Source: AC-32 sp963746155
GTDB taxonomy: Bacteria; Actinomycetota; Thermoleophilia; Gaiellales; Gaiellaceae
Assembly (NCBI GenBank): GCA_963746155.1
Contig: CAVVAB010000012.1
Span: 186,001-250,000 of the forward strand
DNA length: 64,000 nt
Direction: 5' to 3'
Of the stretch, positions 16,961-25,314 are shown piece by piece; position 1 is the first letter of the stretch, and every line of letters starts with the position of its first letter. The position numbers and the translations under genes were made by a program. A model generated the notes under the pieces. It was not told where the DNA came from. It saw nothing but the letters and a program-made list of their open reading frames with translations, and ran no database searches.

Positions 16961-18097
16961 ATGCCTGCGGACCTGTACTCCATCGACGATCTGCTCGAGC
17001 AGATGGTGGCGCGAAATGCGTCCGATCTGCACGTCACCGTGGGCGCGCACCCGGTGGTCCGCGTGCGCGGGCACCTGGAGCCGCTGCAGGACATCGAGCC
17101 GCTGACGCCCGACGTGACCCAGCAGCTCCTGTACCGGATCCTCTCGACCGAGCAGCAGAAGAACCTCGAGGTCAACCGGCAGATCGACTTCGCGCACGCC
17201 ATCCCCGGCCTCGCGCGCTTCCGCGTGAACGTGTACTGGCAGCGCGAGGCGCTCGGCGCGGCCTTCCGCCTGATTCCGACCGAGATCAAGACGCTCGAGG
17301 AGCTCTCGATCAACCCGAGCCTCCACGCGTTCACCGACAAGCCGCGCGGCCTCGTGCTCGTGACAGGCCCGACCGGCTCCGGCAAGTCGACCACGCTCGC
17401 CGCGCTCATCGACGAGATCAACCGCAAGCGCGCCGAGCACATCCTCACGATCGAGGACCCGATCGAGTTCGTGCACCGGCACAAGCGCTGTGTCGTCAAC
17501 CAGCGCGAGATCGGCGTCGACGCCACCGACTTCGCGAGCGCGCTCCGTGCCGCTCTCCGCCAGGACCCCGACGTGATCCTCCTCGGCGAGATGCGTGACC
17601 TCGAGACGATCGGGACCGCGTTGACCGCCGCCGAGACGGGCCACCTCGTCTTCGCCACGCTCCACACGCAGAGCGCGCCCGGCACGATCGACCGCGTCAT
17701 CGACGCGTTCCCGGCGGCGCAGCAGGACCAGGTGCGGATCCAGCTCGCGGCGACACTCGAAGGGATCGTCACGCAGGCGCTGCTTCCGACCGCCGACGGC
17801 AACGGGCGCGTCGCCGCGCTCGAGATCCTCTTCCCGGACGACGCTGTCCGGAACCTGATCCGCCAGGCCAAGGTCGAGCAGGTCTACTCGGTGATGCAGA
17901 CCGGAACGGCCAAAGGCATGCAGACGATGGAGCAGTCCCTCGCCGAGCTCACCCAGCGCGGCGTGATCACGATCGACGTCGCCCTCTCCCGGTCGAGCCG
18001 CCCCGAGCAGCTCCTCGGCCTCCTCGAGCGCGCCGGCTTCCCGGTCGGCGAGCAGAACGAGGCGGCCGCTCCGAGCCTGAGGATCGCGGAGGCCTAG
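16961..18097 (+). CDS. pilT: type IV pilus retraction ATPase PilT (second copy)
   Basis: 378 residues. NASDLHVTVGAHPVVRVRG opens the N-domain, Walker A GPTGSGKSTTLAALID lies near 136, Walker B is DVILLGEMRDLETI and the His box is HLVFATLHTQSAPGTID. No N1D and no zinc cysteines. It starts the operon with the alignment proteins PilM, PilN and PilO, with 2 bases to pilM. A second PilT (4400) is only moderately similar, so a PilT/PilU-like division of labour is possible. Confidence 0.9.
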   Translation: MPADLYSIDDLLEQMVARNASDLHVTVGAHPVVRVRGHLEPLQDIEPLTPDVTQQLLYRILSTEQQKNLEVNRQIDFAHAIPGLARFRVNVYWQREALGAAFRLIPTEIKTLEELSINPSLHAFTDKPRGLVLVTGPTGSGKSTTLAALIDEINRKRAEHILTIEDPIEFVHRHKRCVVNQREIGVDATDFASALRAALRQDPDVILLGEMRDLETIGTALTAAETGHLVFATLHTQSAPGTIDRVIDAFPAAQQDQVRIQLAATLEGIVTQALLPTADGNGRVAALEILFPDDAVRNLIRQAKVEQVYSVMQTGTAKGMQTMEQSLAELTQRGVITIDVALSRSSRPEQLLGLLERAGFPVGEQNEAAAPSLRIAEA

Positions 18098-18099
18098 GC

Positions 18100-19587
18100 G
18101 TGGTCGACTGGAACAAGGAGCTCAAGTTCTCGCTGCGCCGCAAGGACCCGGACGCCGAGCCCGAGCTCGACGAGACCGAGGCCGTTGCGGAGGAGCCCGA
18201 GGCCGCACCGGAGCCAGAGCCCGAGCCTGTCGCCGAGGCCCCGGCGCCCGAGCCAGAGGCGTCCGAGCCCGACGAGGCTCCCGCCGCACCGGAGCCCGAC
18301 CCCGAGCCCGCGCCTGCGGTCCCGACCCCGGCGCCGGCCGGTGCGACGCAGGTCGTGCAGGCCCCGAAGCCCCAGAAGACCTCGCTCCTGAAGAAGGAGT
18401 TCTCCTTCAAGCGCAAGGAGACGAAGCAGCCGCTCGTCGAGGAGGATCAGGGCTTCGACGACGAGAACGAGTCGAAGCGCGGCCGCAAGCGCGGTTCCAA
18501 GGCGGCGAGCGTGAACAAGAAGCGCGTCAAGAAGCTCGTCGGCCTCAAGGTCGGCGGCTCGCAGATCGCCGCGGCCCGGGTCGTCAACAACGGCGTCCCG
18601 GAGCTCGTCCAGGTCGCGCGAGAGGACATCGACCACCCGTTCGTCGTCGGCGGCGAGCTGCGCGAGCCCGAGCTGCTCGCGGACACGCTGCGCACCTTCT
18701 TCAAGAAGCACAACCTCCCTCGCCAGGGCGTTCGCCTCGGCATCGCCAACAACCGCATCGGCGTCCGGATCTTCGAGGTCGCCGGGATCGAGGATCCGCG
18801 CCAGCTGGAGAACGCGATCCGGTTCCGTGCGCAGGAGGTCCTCCCGATCCCGATCGAGGAGGCGGTACTCGACTACCACGTCCTGGGTGAGCGGGTCGGC
18901 GAGGACGGGACGACGATCGTGCGCGTCCTGCTCGTGGTGGCCTACCGCGAGCTGATCGACCGCTACGTCAGCGCCTGCAAGAAGGCCGGCATCAAGCTCG
19001 TCGGCATCGACCTCGAGGCGTTCGCGCTCCTGCGTGCGATGGCCGAGCCCCGCGGGGGCGACGAGGGCCCCGCGGACGCCGCGGTGGTCGTCGTCGCGAT
19101 CGGCCGCGACCGCTCGACGTTCGCCGTCTCCGACGGCCGCGTGTGCGAGTTCACGCGCGTGCTGGACTGGGGCGGAGGCACGCTCGACGTCGCGATCGCG
19201 CGCGAGCTCGACCTGGCGCCGTCCGAGGCCGAGCCGGTCAAGCGCTAGATCTCCCTCATCACCGAAAACGTCCCCGAGGGCCTCACGGCCGAGCAGGCCC
19301 AGGCGGCTCGCGAGGGGGTGAGACGCCAGCTCCAGACCTTCGCGCGCGAGCTCGTCTCCTCGCTCCAGTTCTACCAGAACCAGCCCGGATCTCTGGGCAT
19401 CGGCGAGATCGTCATCACCGGCGGCACGGCGCACCTCGGCGGGCTCGCCGAGGAGCTGCAGAAGCTGATCGGCGTCCGCGTGACCGTGGGCGACCCGCTC
19501 ACGCGCGTGCGGCTCGGCAAGAAGGTTCGCGAGACCGAGCAGCTCGGCTCGCTGGCGGTTGCAATCGGCCTGGCGATCGAGGACTGA
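18100..19587 (+). CDS. pilM: PilM actin-like pilus assembly protein, interrupted by an in-frame TAG
   Basis: GTG 18100. The first ~140 residues are an acidic Pro/Glu/Ala-rich region (positions about 8-85) plus a basic stretch, unlike ordinary PilM. The PilM fold follows from KKLVGLKVGGSQIAAARV, with the actin-like phosphate loops and WGGGTLDVAIARELDL. At 19246-19248 a TAG interrupts the frame after EAEPVKR. The same frame then continues to 19587 with canonical PilM sequence (LQFYQNQPGSLGIGEIVITGGTAHLGGL). One substitution (such as CAG or GAG to TAG) explains it. PilM binds the PilN tail at the inner face of the membrane. Confidence 0.85.
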
Positions 19588-19591
19588 GCAC

Positions 19592-20218
19592 GTGCGCGCG
19601 ATCAACCTCCTCCCCAAGGACGACGCTCGGCGAAGCGGCAAGAAGCAGAAGAAGCAGTGGATCGTCGCGATCCCGGTCGTGATCGCGTTGCTGCTGACCG
19701 TCGCGCTCGCGGCCGCCTTTCTCAACGCGAGCGGCAAGGTCAAGTCCAAGCAGGCCGAGCTGACCGGGCTCAAGGCCGAGCTCGCCGCGATCCCGACTCC
19801 CGACGTCTCCAAGGTCCAGAGCCAGAACTCCCTCGCGGCCGAGAAGCAGACGCGCGTGACCGCCCTCAACGCCGCGCTCTCGCATCGCGTCGCGTGGGAC
19901 CGCGTTCTGCGCGAGCTCTCGCTCGTCCTGCCGAACGACGTCTGGCTGACGACGGTCTCGGCGAAGGCGCCCGTCTCCTCGTCGGTGGCGGCGGCGCCCG
20001 CGGCGCCTGCGGCCGGCACCGTGGCCGCGACCGGCCTGACGCTCGACGGCTACACGTACTCCCACGCCGCCGTGGCCCGACTGCTGAGCCGGCTTGCCGT
20101 CATCCCCGACATCGGAAACGTCCAGCTCCAGCAGAGCCAGCTGGCCAAGGTCGGCAATCAGCAGGTCGTGCACTTCACGATCGCGGCCGACGTCCACAGC
20201 CCGGGGTCGAGCTCGTGA
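19592..20218 (+). CDS. pilN: PilN pilus alignment protein
   Basis: 208 residues, GTG start. It begins MRAINLLPKD, the INLLP motif that inserts into PilM, followed by one TM helix (about 24-46), a coiled coil and an extracytoplasmic ferredoxin-like domain (RVLRELSLVLPNDVWLTTVSA...). It forms the inner-membrane alignment complex with PilO. It starts 4 bases after the pilM stop and overlaps pilO by 4 bp. Confidence 0.88.
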   Translation: MRAINLLPKDDARRSGKKQKKQWIVAIPVVIALLLTVALAAAFLNASGKVKSKQAELTGLKAELAAIPTPDVSKVQSQNSLAAEKQTRVTALNAALSHRVAWDRVLRELSLVLPNDVWLTTVSAKAPVSSSVAAAPAAPAAGTVAATGLTLDGYTYSHAAVARLLSRLAVIPDIGNVQLQQSQLAKVGNQQVVHFTIAADVHSPGSSS

Positions 20219-20940
20219 AGCGCCAGGTCCCGCAGTCCGTCGTGATCGTGCTGATCGTGGTCGGGTTCGTGCTCGCCGCGGCCGGCGGCTACTTCCTCGT
20301 GATCGGGCCGCAGCGCTCGAAGGCGGCCGACATCGGCAAGCAGATCACCGACACGAACGACGCCATCACCTCGGCCCGCGCGTTGACGCTGCAAGCCAAG
20401 CAGGGCTCCCAGATCCGGATCGCCGACGTATTCCGCCTGACCAAGGCGATGCCCGACCAGACCGACATGGCCGGCATCGTCCTCGAGCTGAACCAGGTCG
20501 CCCAGGCGAGCGGGATCACGTTCGAGCAGATCACGCCCTCCGCCACTGCGACGGCGCTCAGCGGGTACGTCGCGATCCCGATCACGGTCGAGTTCCAGGG
20601 CAACTTCTACGAGCTCGCCGACTTCCTGTACCGGCTCCGCAACCTGGTGGACGTGCGTCACGGCGCGCTCGACGCCAACGGGCGGCTGTTCGCGATCGAC
20701 TCGATCTCGTTCGCCGAGGCGCCTCCGCCTCCGGGCTTTCCGCAGATCCGCGCCCAGCTCACGATCGACGCGTTCGTGTTCGGCACCGGCAGCGTGCCGA
20801 CGGTTCCGGCGCCCGCGACCGGAGCGACCGGAGCGAGCGGCACGACGCCGGCCACCACGACCACGACGCCGGCCACCACGACCACGCCCGCCGCTCCGCC
20901 GACGAGCGCGAGCTCGGCGATGCCGGGGGCGAGCGGCTGA
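20215..20940 (+). CDS. pilO: PilO pilus alignment protein
   Basis: 241 residues, GTG start overlapping pilN. Short basic N-terminus, TM helix (about 8-30), coiled coil, then a PilO-type domain (IPITVEFQGNFYELADFLYRL) and a Thr/Pro/Ala-rich tail partly encoded by a 21-bp tandem repeat. PilO pairs with PilN. Confidence 0.87.
   Translation: MKRQVPQSVVIVLIVVGFVLAAAGGYFLVIGPQRSKAADIGKQITDTNDAITSARALTLQAKQGSQIRIADVFRLTKAMPDQTDMAGIVLELNQVAQASGITFEQITPSATATALSGYVAIPITVEFQGNFYELADFLYRLRNLVDVRHGALDANGRLFAIDSISFAEAPPPPGFPQIRAQLTIDAFVFGTGSVPTVPAPATGATGASGTTPATTTTTPATTTTPAAPPTSASSAMPGASG
20842..20883 (+). repeat. two perfect 21-bp tandem units in pilO
   Basis: Two identical 21-bp units encode the repeated Thr/Pro/Ala stretch (TTPATTT) in the tail of PilO. 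In-frame length changes would be tolerated, so this is a possible slippage site. Confidence 0.75.
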
Positions 20941-21689
20941 TGGCCAAGTCCTTCGATCCGAAGGCCAAGGCCAAGCGGCAGAAGATCATCGCCGCCGTCG
21001 GTGGCGTGCTCCTGCTCGGCCTGCTGGCCTTCCAGGTGCCGCGCACGATGAAGATGCTGAACCAGTCGAGCGCCAGCGCCTCGGACTCGTCGTCGAGCAC
21101 GGTCTCCGTGACCGTGTCGGGGCCGATCGCGGCGCCGTCGCTGAGCGGTGGCAACGCGACCGTGTCCGGCACGAGCGTCGCGCCCGGCGGGCTGAGCGAC
21201 CCGAGCGAGGTCTCGACGGCCAACTCCGGGCAGCTCCTCGCCTTCAGCCGGTTCCGCACCAAGGATCCGTTCTCGCAGCAGATCAACGTGGCCTGCGCGT
21301 CCGCAAGCTCCGACTCGGGCACGTCGAGCGCCTGCGTGTCGGACTCGGGCTCGAAGCCCTCGACAGGATCGACGTCGGCGCCCTCGGGCGGCGGGTCGAC
21401 CGGCGGCGGGACGACGACCACGCCCGCTCCACCCGCAGCGACGGCGACGACGGCCGTGATCTCCGTCAACGGCTCGTCCGAGGAGGTCAAGGTCGGCGGC
21501 AAGTTCCCGTCCTCGAACCCGACGTTCGTGCTCCACTCGCTGACGAAGACGACGGCGAAGGTCGGAATCGCCGGCGGCTCGCTCGAAGGCCAGAAGCAGA
21601 CGGTCACGCTCAAGAAGGGCAAGCCGCTGACCCTGATGAACACCGCCGACGGCACGCGCTACGTGCTGCGGCTGGTCTCGGTCACCTAG
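20940..21689 (+). CDS. PilP-like inner membrane pilus protein
   Basis: 249 residues, ATG overlapping the pilO stop. Cytoplasmic N-terminus, TM helix (about 17-36), a long Ser/Gly/Thr-rich region, then FRTKDPFSQQ (resembling the RDPF motif of PilP) and a C-terminal beta domain (VISVNGSSEEVKVGGKFP...). In diderm bacteria PilP links PilO to the PilQ secretin. No secretin is encoded here, so in this presumably monoderm cell it may contact the wall instead (inference). Confidence 0.65.
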   Translation: MAKSFDPKAKAKRQKIIAAVGGVLLLGLLAFQVPRTMKMLNQSSASASDSSSSTVSVTVSGPIAAPSLSGGNATVSGTSVAPGGLSDPSEVSTANSGQLLAFSRFRTKDPFSQQINVACASASSDSGTSSACVSDSGSKPSTGSTSAPSGGGSTGGGTTTTPAPPAATATTAVISVNGSSEEVKVGGKFPSSNPTFVLHSLTKTTAKVGIAGGSLEGQKQTVTLKKGKPLTLMNTADGTRYVLRLVSVT

Positions 21690-21719
21690 CCGTCCGCGCT
21701 GCACCCGAGAATCGGGCCG

Positions 21720-22115
21720 GTGGAGAGCTGGGCCGAGGTCATCGCGCTTGCTCCTGCAGAGCTGCGACCGTGGCTGCTCGACTTCGAGTGGTCGCTGGAG
21801 CGGCTGTGGGCGCTTCCCCTGCCCGAGCACGAGCTTCCGCTCGCCGAGCTGGTCTGGCTTCTGGACCTACCGTGGTGGCGCAGCGACGACGGGCGTGTCT
21901 TCACCGTTCGTCCAAGTGAGGTCGGCGACGGCCCGCACCTCGACCGCGCGATCGGCGCCGATCTCGGCTATCCCGTTCATGTGACCAGACGCCACGGCAG
22001 GTGGGTCGTCCTCGACGGCATCCACCGGCTGCTGAAGGCGCATCGGTTGGACAGCCCCACGATCGGCGTTCACGTCGTCTCACCGGACGCCCTTGCGTCC
22101 ATCGCCGCCGGCTAG
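21720..22115 (+). CDS. small protein with ParB/sulfiredoxin-like DGxHR motif
   Basis: 131 residues, GTG 21720. An acidic Trp-rich N-terminal half (WLLDFEWSLERLWALPLPEHELPL) is followed by VVLDGIHRLLKAHRL, the DGxHRxxA signature of the ParB N-terminal/Srx fold. In other proteins this fold binds nucleotides (CTPase or nuclease-like). It lies 30 bp after the pilP-like gene and converges with the pilV-like prepilin. It could be read through from the pil operon. No DNA-binding domain is attached. Confidence 0.6.
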   Translation: MESWAEVIALAPAELRPWLLDFEWSLERLWALPLPEHELPLAELVWLLDLPWWRSDDGRVFTVRPSEVGDGPHLDRAIGADLGYPVHVTRRHGRWVVLDGIHRLLKAHRLDSPTIGVHVVSPDALASIAAG

Positions 22116-22116
22116 G

Positions 22117-22665
22117 TCAGCCGTTCGGGTCGAGCGTGACGCTGCCCGTCGACTGGTCGAACGTCGACGCCTCGCGTGCGTACGGGCGAGCCGTGAGCTT
22201 GTTCCCGTCGCGCACGACCACGGTCACGATCTTCACCGGACGGCCACCGGTGGGCGTCGGCGGGTTCGTCGACGCCGTCGAGAGGACCACGTAGGTGTCG
22301 ATGCGGTACTTCTTGCGATCCGGCCCGACCACGGAGCGGCTCGCGTTGCACTGGTTCGGTTTGGGTGAGCCCGCGCAGGTCGTCGTCACCTGGGTGGCCG
22401 AATACGCCGTGTCGGTCGTGTACGGCGACGAGCCCGGGATCGTCGAGGAGTCGAGCGCGATCGCGTCGTAGGTGAGCGCGCGGTAGAGCTCCATCTGGGC
22501 GTCCGCGAGCGAGGCCCCGGTCGAGATCCGGCTGGCCCGGTTCAGGCTCACGATCCCGGCGTTGAACGCGGCGACGATCGCGAGGATGCCGATGTTGAGC
22601 AGCACGATCGCCATCAGTAGCTCGACCAGGCCGAAGCCGCTCTCGTTGCGAAGCCGCAGGCGCAC
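22117..22665 (-). CDS. PilV-like minor prepilin
   Basis: 182 residues. Leader MRLRLRNESG|FGLVELLMAIVLLNIGILAI with Glu+5. The LLMAIVLLNIG helix is of the PilV/minor-pilin type. The globular part contains two Cys (TTCAGSPKPNQC). GTG 22665 lies 7 bases after a GCCGATAG -10. It diverges from pilC and shares its promoter region. Confidence 0.83.
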   Translation of the reverse strand: MRLRLRNESGFGLVELLMAIVLLNIGILAIVAAFNAGIVSLNRASRISTGASLADAQMELYRALTYDAIALDSSTIPGSSPYTTDTAYSATQVTTTCAGSPKPNQCNASRSVVGPDRKKYRIDTYVVLSTASTNPPTPTGGRPVKIVTVVVRDGNKLTARPYAREASTFDQSTGSVTLDPNG

Positions 22666-22672
22666 GTTTCCC

Positions 22673-22701
22673 CTATCGGCAGGCCGCGCGGGTCACTCAA
22701 G
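22673..22701 (-). promoter_or_regulatory. sigma-28-type promoter of the pilV-like gene
   Basis: Minus strand: CTTGAG (22701-22696), 15 bp, GCCGATAG (22680-22673). The hexamer is the same physical DNA as the pilC -35 read on the other strand. Confidence 0.6.
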
Positions 22702-22724
22702 CGCGCGCATCCCCCTGCCGATAC
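22696..22724 (+). promoter_or_regulatory. sigma-28-type promoter of pilC
   Basis: CTCAAG (22696-22701), 15 bp, GCCGATAC (22717-22724), then GAGGTATG at the start codon as in pilB. Confidence 0.7.
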
Positions 22725-22735
22725 GCGTGTGAGGT

Positions 22736-23947
22736 ATGGCGGCGTACGCCTACAGCGCCATCAATGCGGACGGCCTAGAGCTCTCGGGCGAGGTTCACGC
22801 GCCCGACGTCGAAGCCGCACGCGAGCAGCTGCGTATTCGCGGCCTGCTTCCCGACCGCATCGAGGAGATGTCCGCGAGCGGGGAGGAAGGCGTCCGGACC
22901 GTCTTCAAGAAGATCAAGCCGAAGACGCTCCAGATCTTCTCGCGCCAGTTCGCGACGATGATCGAGGCGGGCCTGAACGTCGTCAGCTCGCTCGTCATCC
23001 TCGAGGAGCAGACCGACGACCCGTACTTCGCGCAGATCATCCAAGAGATCCGCGGCGACGTCGAGGGCGGCCTCCTCCTCTCACAGGCGCTCGGCCGTCA
23101 CCCGAAGATCTTCAGCCGCCTGTACGTCTCGATGGTCGAGGCGGGCGAGGCGGCAGGAATCCTCGACACGGTGCTCGACCGCGTCGCTTACCAGATCGAG
23201 AAGGAGACGCAGATCAAGCGCCGCGTGAAGGGCGCGATGATGTACCCGATGATGGTGCTGATCTTCGCCACCCTCGTCCTGATCGGCCTCCTGATGTTCC
23301 TCGTTCCGGTCTTCGTGAAGATCTTCGCCCAGCTCAACGGGCAGCTCCCGACGCTGACGCAGTACGTGGTCACCGTGTCCGACCAGCTCCGCCACCACTG
23401 GTTCATCATCTTCCCGGTCTTCGGCCTCTCGATCTGGGCCATCCGGCGCGCGAAGCGCACCGAGTCCGGCCGTCAGCTCTGGGATCGCACGAAGCTGAAG
23501 ATCCCGATGAAGATCGGCGATGTCGTCCTGAAGGTGACGATGGCGCGCTTCTCGCGGACGCTCTCGACGCTGGTCGCCGCCGGCGTGGACATCATCAAGG
23601 CGCTCGAGATCACCGGCCAGACCGCGGGCAACTGGGTCGTCGAGGAGGCGCTCGCCGGCGTGCGTCAGAAGGTGCACGAGGGCGTCCCGATCGCCCAGCC
23701 GCTGATCGAGAACCCCGTCTTCCCGCCGATGGTCAGCCAGATGGTGAAGATCGGCGAGGAGACCGGAGAGCTCGAGAAGATGCTCTCGAAGATCGCGGAC
23801 TTCTACGAGGACGAGGTCGACACGGCAATCCAGTCGCTGACGGCCATCATCGAGCCGCTGATGATGATCCTCGTCGGGATGATGGTCGGCGTGATCATCA
23901 TCTCGATGTACCTCCCGATGTTCAAGATGCTCACGCTCGTCAAGTAG
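22736..23947 (+). CDS. pilC: type IV pilus inner membrane platform protein PilC
   Basis: 403 residues with two T2SSF domains (about 68-190 and 270-393) and three TM segments. Visible motifs are FSRQFATMIEAGLNVVSSLVIL, MVEAGEAAGILDTVLDR and MVKIGEETGELEKMLSKIADFYEDEVD. It is the platform on which PilB and PilT act. Single gene with its own promoter, closing the pilus locus; a hairpin terminator follows. Confidence 0.93.
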   Translation: MAAYAYSAINADGLELSGEVHAPDVEAAREQLRIRGLLPDRIEEMSASGEEGVRTVFKKIKPKTLQIFSRQFATMIEAGLNVVSSLVILEEQTDDPYFAQIIQEIRGDVEGGLLLSQALGRHPKIFSRLYVSMVEAGEAAGILDTVLDRVAYQIEKETQIKRRVKGAMMYPMMVLIFATLVLIGLLMFLVPVFVKIFAQLNGQLPTLTQYVVTVSDQLRHHWFIIFPVFGLSIWAIRRAKRTESGRQLWDRTKLKIPMKIGDVVLKVTMARFSRTLSTLVAAGVDIIKALEITGQTAGNWVVEEALAGVRQKVHEGVPIAQPLIENPVFPPMVSQMVKIGEETGELEKMLSKIADFYEDEVDTAIQSLTAIIEPLMMILVGMMVGVIIISMYLPMFKMLTLVK

Positions 23948-23959
23948 CTCCGGCGAGCG

Positions 23960-23984
23960 GGGGCGGTCCGACAGCACCGCCCCT
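23960..23984. terminator. hairpin after pilC
   Basis: 8-bp GC stem (GGGGCGGT/ACCGCCCC) 12 bases past the pilC stop. It also lies downstream of the convergent gene at 24024. Confidence 0.5.
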
Positions 23985-24023
23985 CACATCGCGAGCCTTA
24001 CGAGGTTGCCGCCGCCAGCCGGG

Positions 24024-24305
24024 CTACGAGTGGATCATCTCGTGTACGGGGAACTCCTTGATGTCAGGCGGTCCCTGCATCTCCACGCCCGCCGAAGCCA
24101 TGCCCTGCTCGATCTGGGGCTGGAAGGCGTCGAAGTCGGCTCGTGACTCCCAGAAGTCGATGATGCCCCAGCCTCCCTCGATCGGGCCGGACGCATGGAA
24201 CAGCAGCCCCTTCGGCGGGGTGCGGTCCGGGTTCACATGGTCGTGCGAGTTGTCGAACTCCTCCTGCGTCACTCCCGGAAGCTTGATGCGAATGCCGACA
24301 GCCAC
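24024..24305 (-). CDS. small dimeric alpha/beta-barrel (antibiotic-monooxygenase-like) protein
   Basis: 93 residues from GTG 24305, which has an AGGAGG 8 bases upstream; a longer start at 24341 is less likely. MAVGIRIKLPGVTQEEFDN, then GGWGIIDFWESRADFDAFQP, is the strand-helix pattern of ABM/EthD-like ferredoxin folds. It has two His near GLLFHASG and SHDHVNP. Function unknown. Confidence 0.6.
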   Translation of the reverse strand: MAVGIRIKLPGVTQEEFDNSHDHVNPDRTPPKGLLFHASGPIEGGWGIIDFWESRADFDAFQPQIEQGMASAGVEMQGPPDIKEFPVHEMIHS

Positions 24306-24356
24306 GAGCGAACCTCCTTCGTTGGGAACAAGGCCGCCCACTCTACGCCCGGTCGC

Positions 24357-24710
24357 TCACACGTACCCGCGCGAGGCGGCGTACTCCTCGGCCACGCTCT
24401 TCGGAACGGTGAACGCCCACGCGTCCTCGACGAGCTCGCGCATCTCGTCGACGTCGATCCGGTCGAGCCGGACGTGCACCCAGTGGTAGCGGAGGTCGGA
24501 CTGGCTGGGGAGCGAGAACTTCACGGGCTCGGACTCGATCAGCGCGTTGCGCCAGTCCTTCGGGAACGCGAAGCCCATCCTGGAGCCGTCCTTCGAGAGC
24601 GCGAGGTAGACGATCCGCCCGATCCGGAACTTCACCTGGCCGCGCACGAGGCCCTCGCTGGTGCGAGGAAGCGTGAGCGCGAACTCGCGAACCTCGTCGA
24701 TCGTGACCAC
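24357..24710 (-). CDS. MmcQ/YjbR family protein
   Basis: 117 residues with the YjbR fold: MVTIDEVREFALTLPRTSEGL, FRIGRIVYLALSKDG, and the C-terminal RYHWVHVRLDRIDVDEMRELVEDAW. The CyaY-like DNA-binding fold is known for the family but its cellular role is not. It lies 31 bp behind pdxH in the same direction. Confidence 0.78.
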   Translation of the reverse strand: MVTIDEVREFALTLPRTSEGLVRGQVKFRIGRIVYLALSKDGSRMGFAFPKDWRNALIESEPVKFSLPSQSDLRYHWVHVRLDRIDVDEMRELVEDAWAFTVPKSVAEEYAASRGYV

Positions 24711-24741
24711 GGCGTCTCGCCGGTCAGGATAGAGACGCGGC

Positions 24742-25314
24742 TCAGGGCGCCAGGCGCTGCGCGGACCAGCCCTCGCGCGCGCGCGTGTACCTGACCCGTT
24801 CGTGCAGGCGGTCGTCGCGGTGCTGCCAGAGCTCGATCGCGTCGGGCTCGAGCACGTACCCGCCCCAGCGCTCCGGCCGCGGGACCTCGCCGTCGTGTTC
24901 GGCGAGGAGCCGTTCCGCCTCGGCCTCGAGCTCCTCGAGGCTCTCGAGCGGCTCGCTCTGCCGCGAGGCCGCGGCCGCCGCCCGGCTGCGGGCGGGGCGG
25001 GTCCCCCAGTAGTCGTCCGACTCCTCGGCCGAGAGCTTCCGCACCGAGCCCTCCACGCGCACCTGCCGGCCGAGCGGCTGCCAGTAGAGGACGAGAGCGG
25101 CGCGTGGGTTCTCCGAGAGCTCGCGGCCCTTCCTGCTCTCGTAGCCGGTGAAGAACGTGAACCCCCTCTCGTCGGCGCCCTTGAGCAGCACCATCCGCGC
25201 GGAGGGCCGGCCGTCGGCGTCCGCGGTTGCGAGTGTCATCGCCTCGGGCGCCACGACCCCAGCTTCCCGCGCCTCCACCAGCCACGCGTTGGCGACGGCG
25301 ATCGGATCCGTCAA
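24742..25314 (-). CDS. pdxH: pyridoxamine 5'-phosphate oxidase
   Basis: 190 residues. FMN-binding split barrel with RMVLLKGADERGFTFFT and SRKGRELSENPRAALVLYW. The C-terminal signature is PERWGGYVLEPDAIELWQ...RLHERVRY. It oxidises PNP/PMP to pyridoxal phosphate. TTG 25314 overlaps the stop of the creatininase gene. It is slightly shorter at the N-terminus than the E. coli enzyme. Confidence 0.9.
   Translation of the reverse strand: MTDPIAVANAWLVEAREAGVVAPEAMTLATADADGRPSARMVLLKGADERGFTFFTGYESRKGRELSENPRAALVLYWQPLGRQVRVEGSVRKLSAEESDDYWGTRPARSRAAAAASRQSEPLESLEELEAEAERLLAEHDGEVPRPERWGGYVLEPDAIELWQHRDDRLHERVRYTRAREGWSAQRLAP

Noticed and set aside
18094..20019. A 641-codon minus-strand frame across pilM and pilN
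   Set aside because: Low-complexity shadow of the plus-strand pil genes; no recognisable domain or ribosome-binding site.
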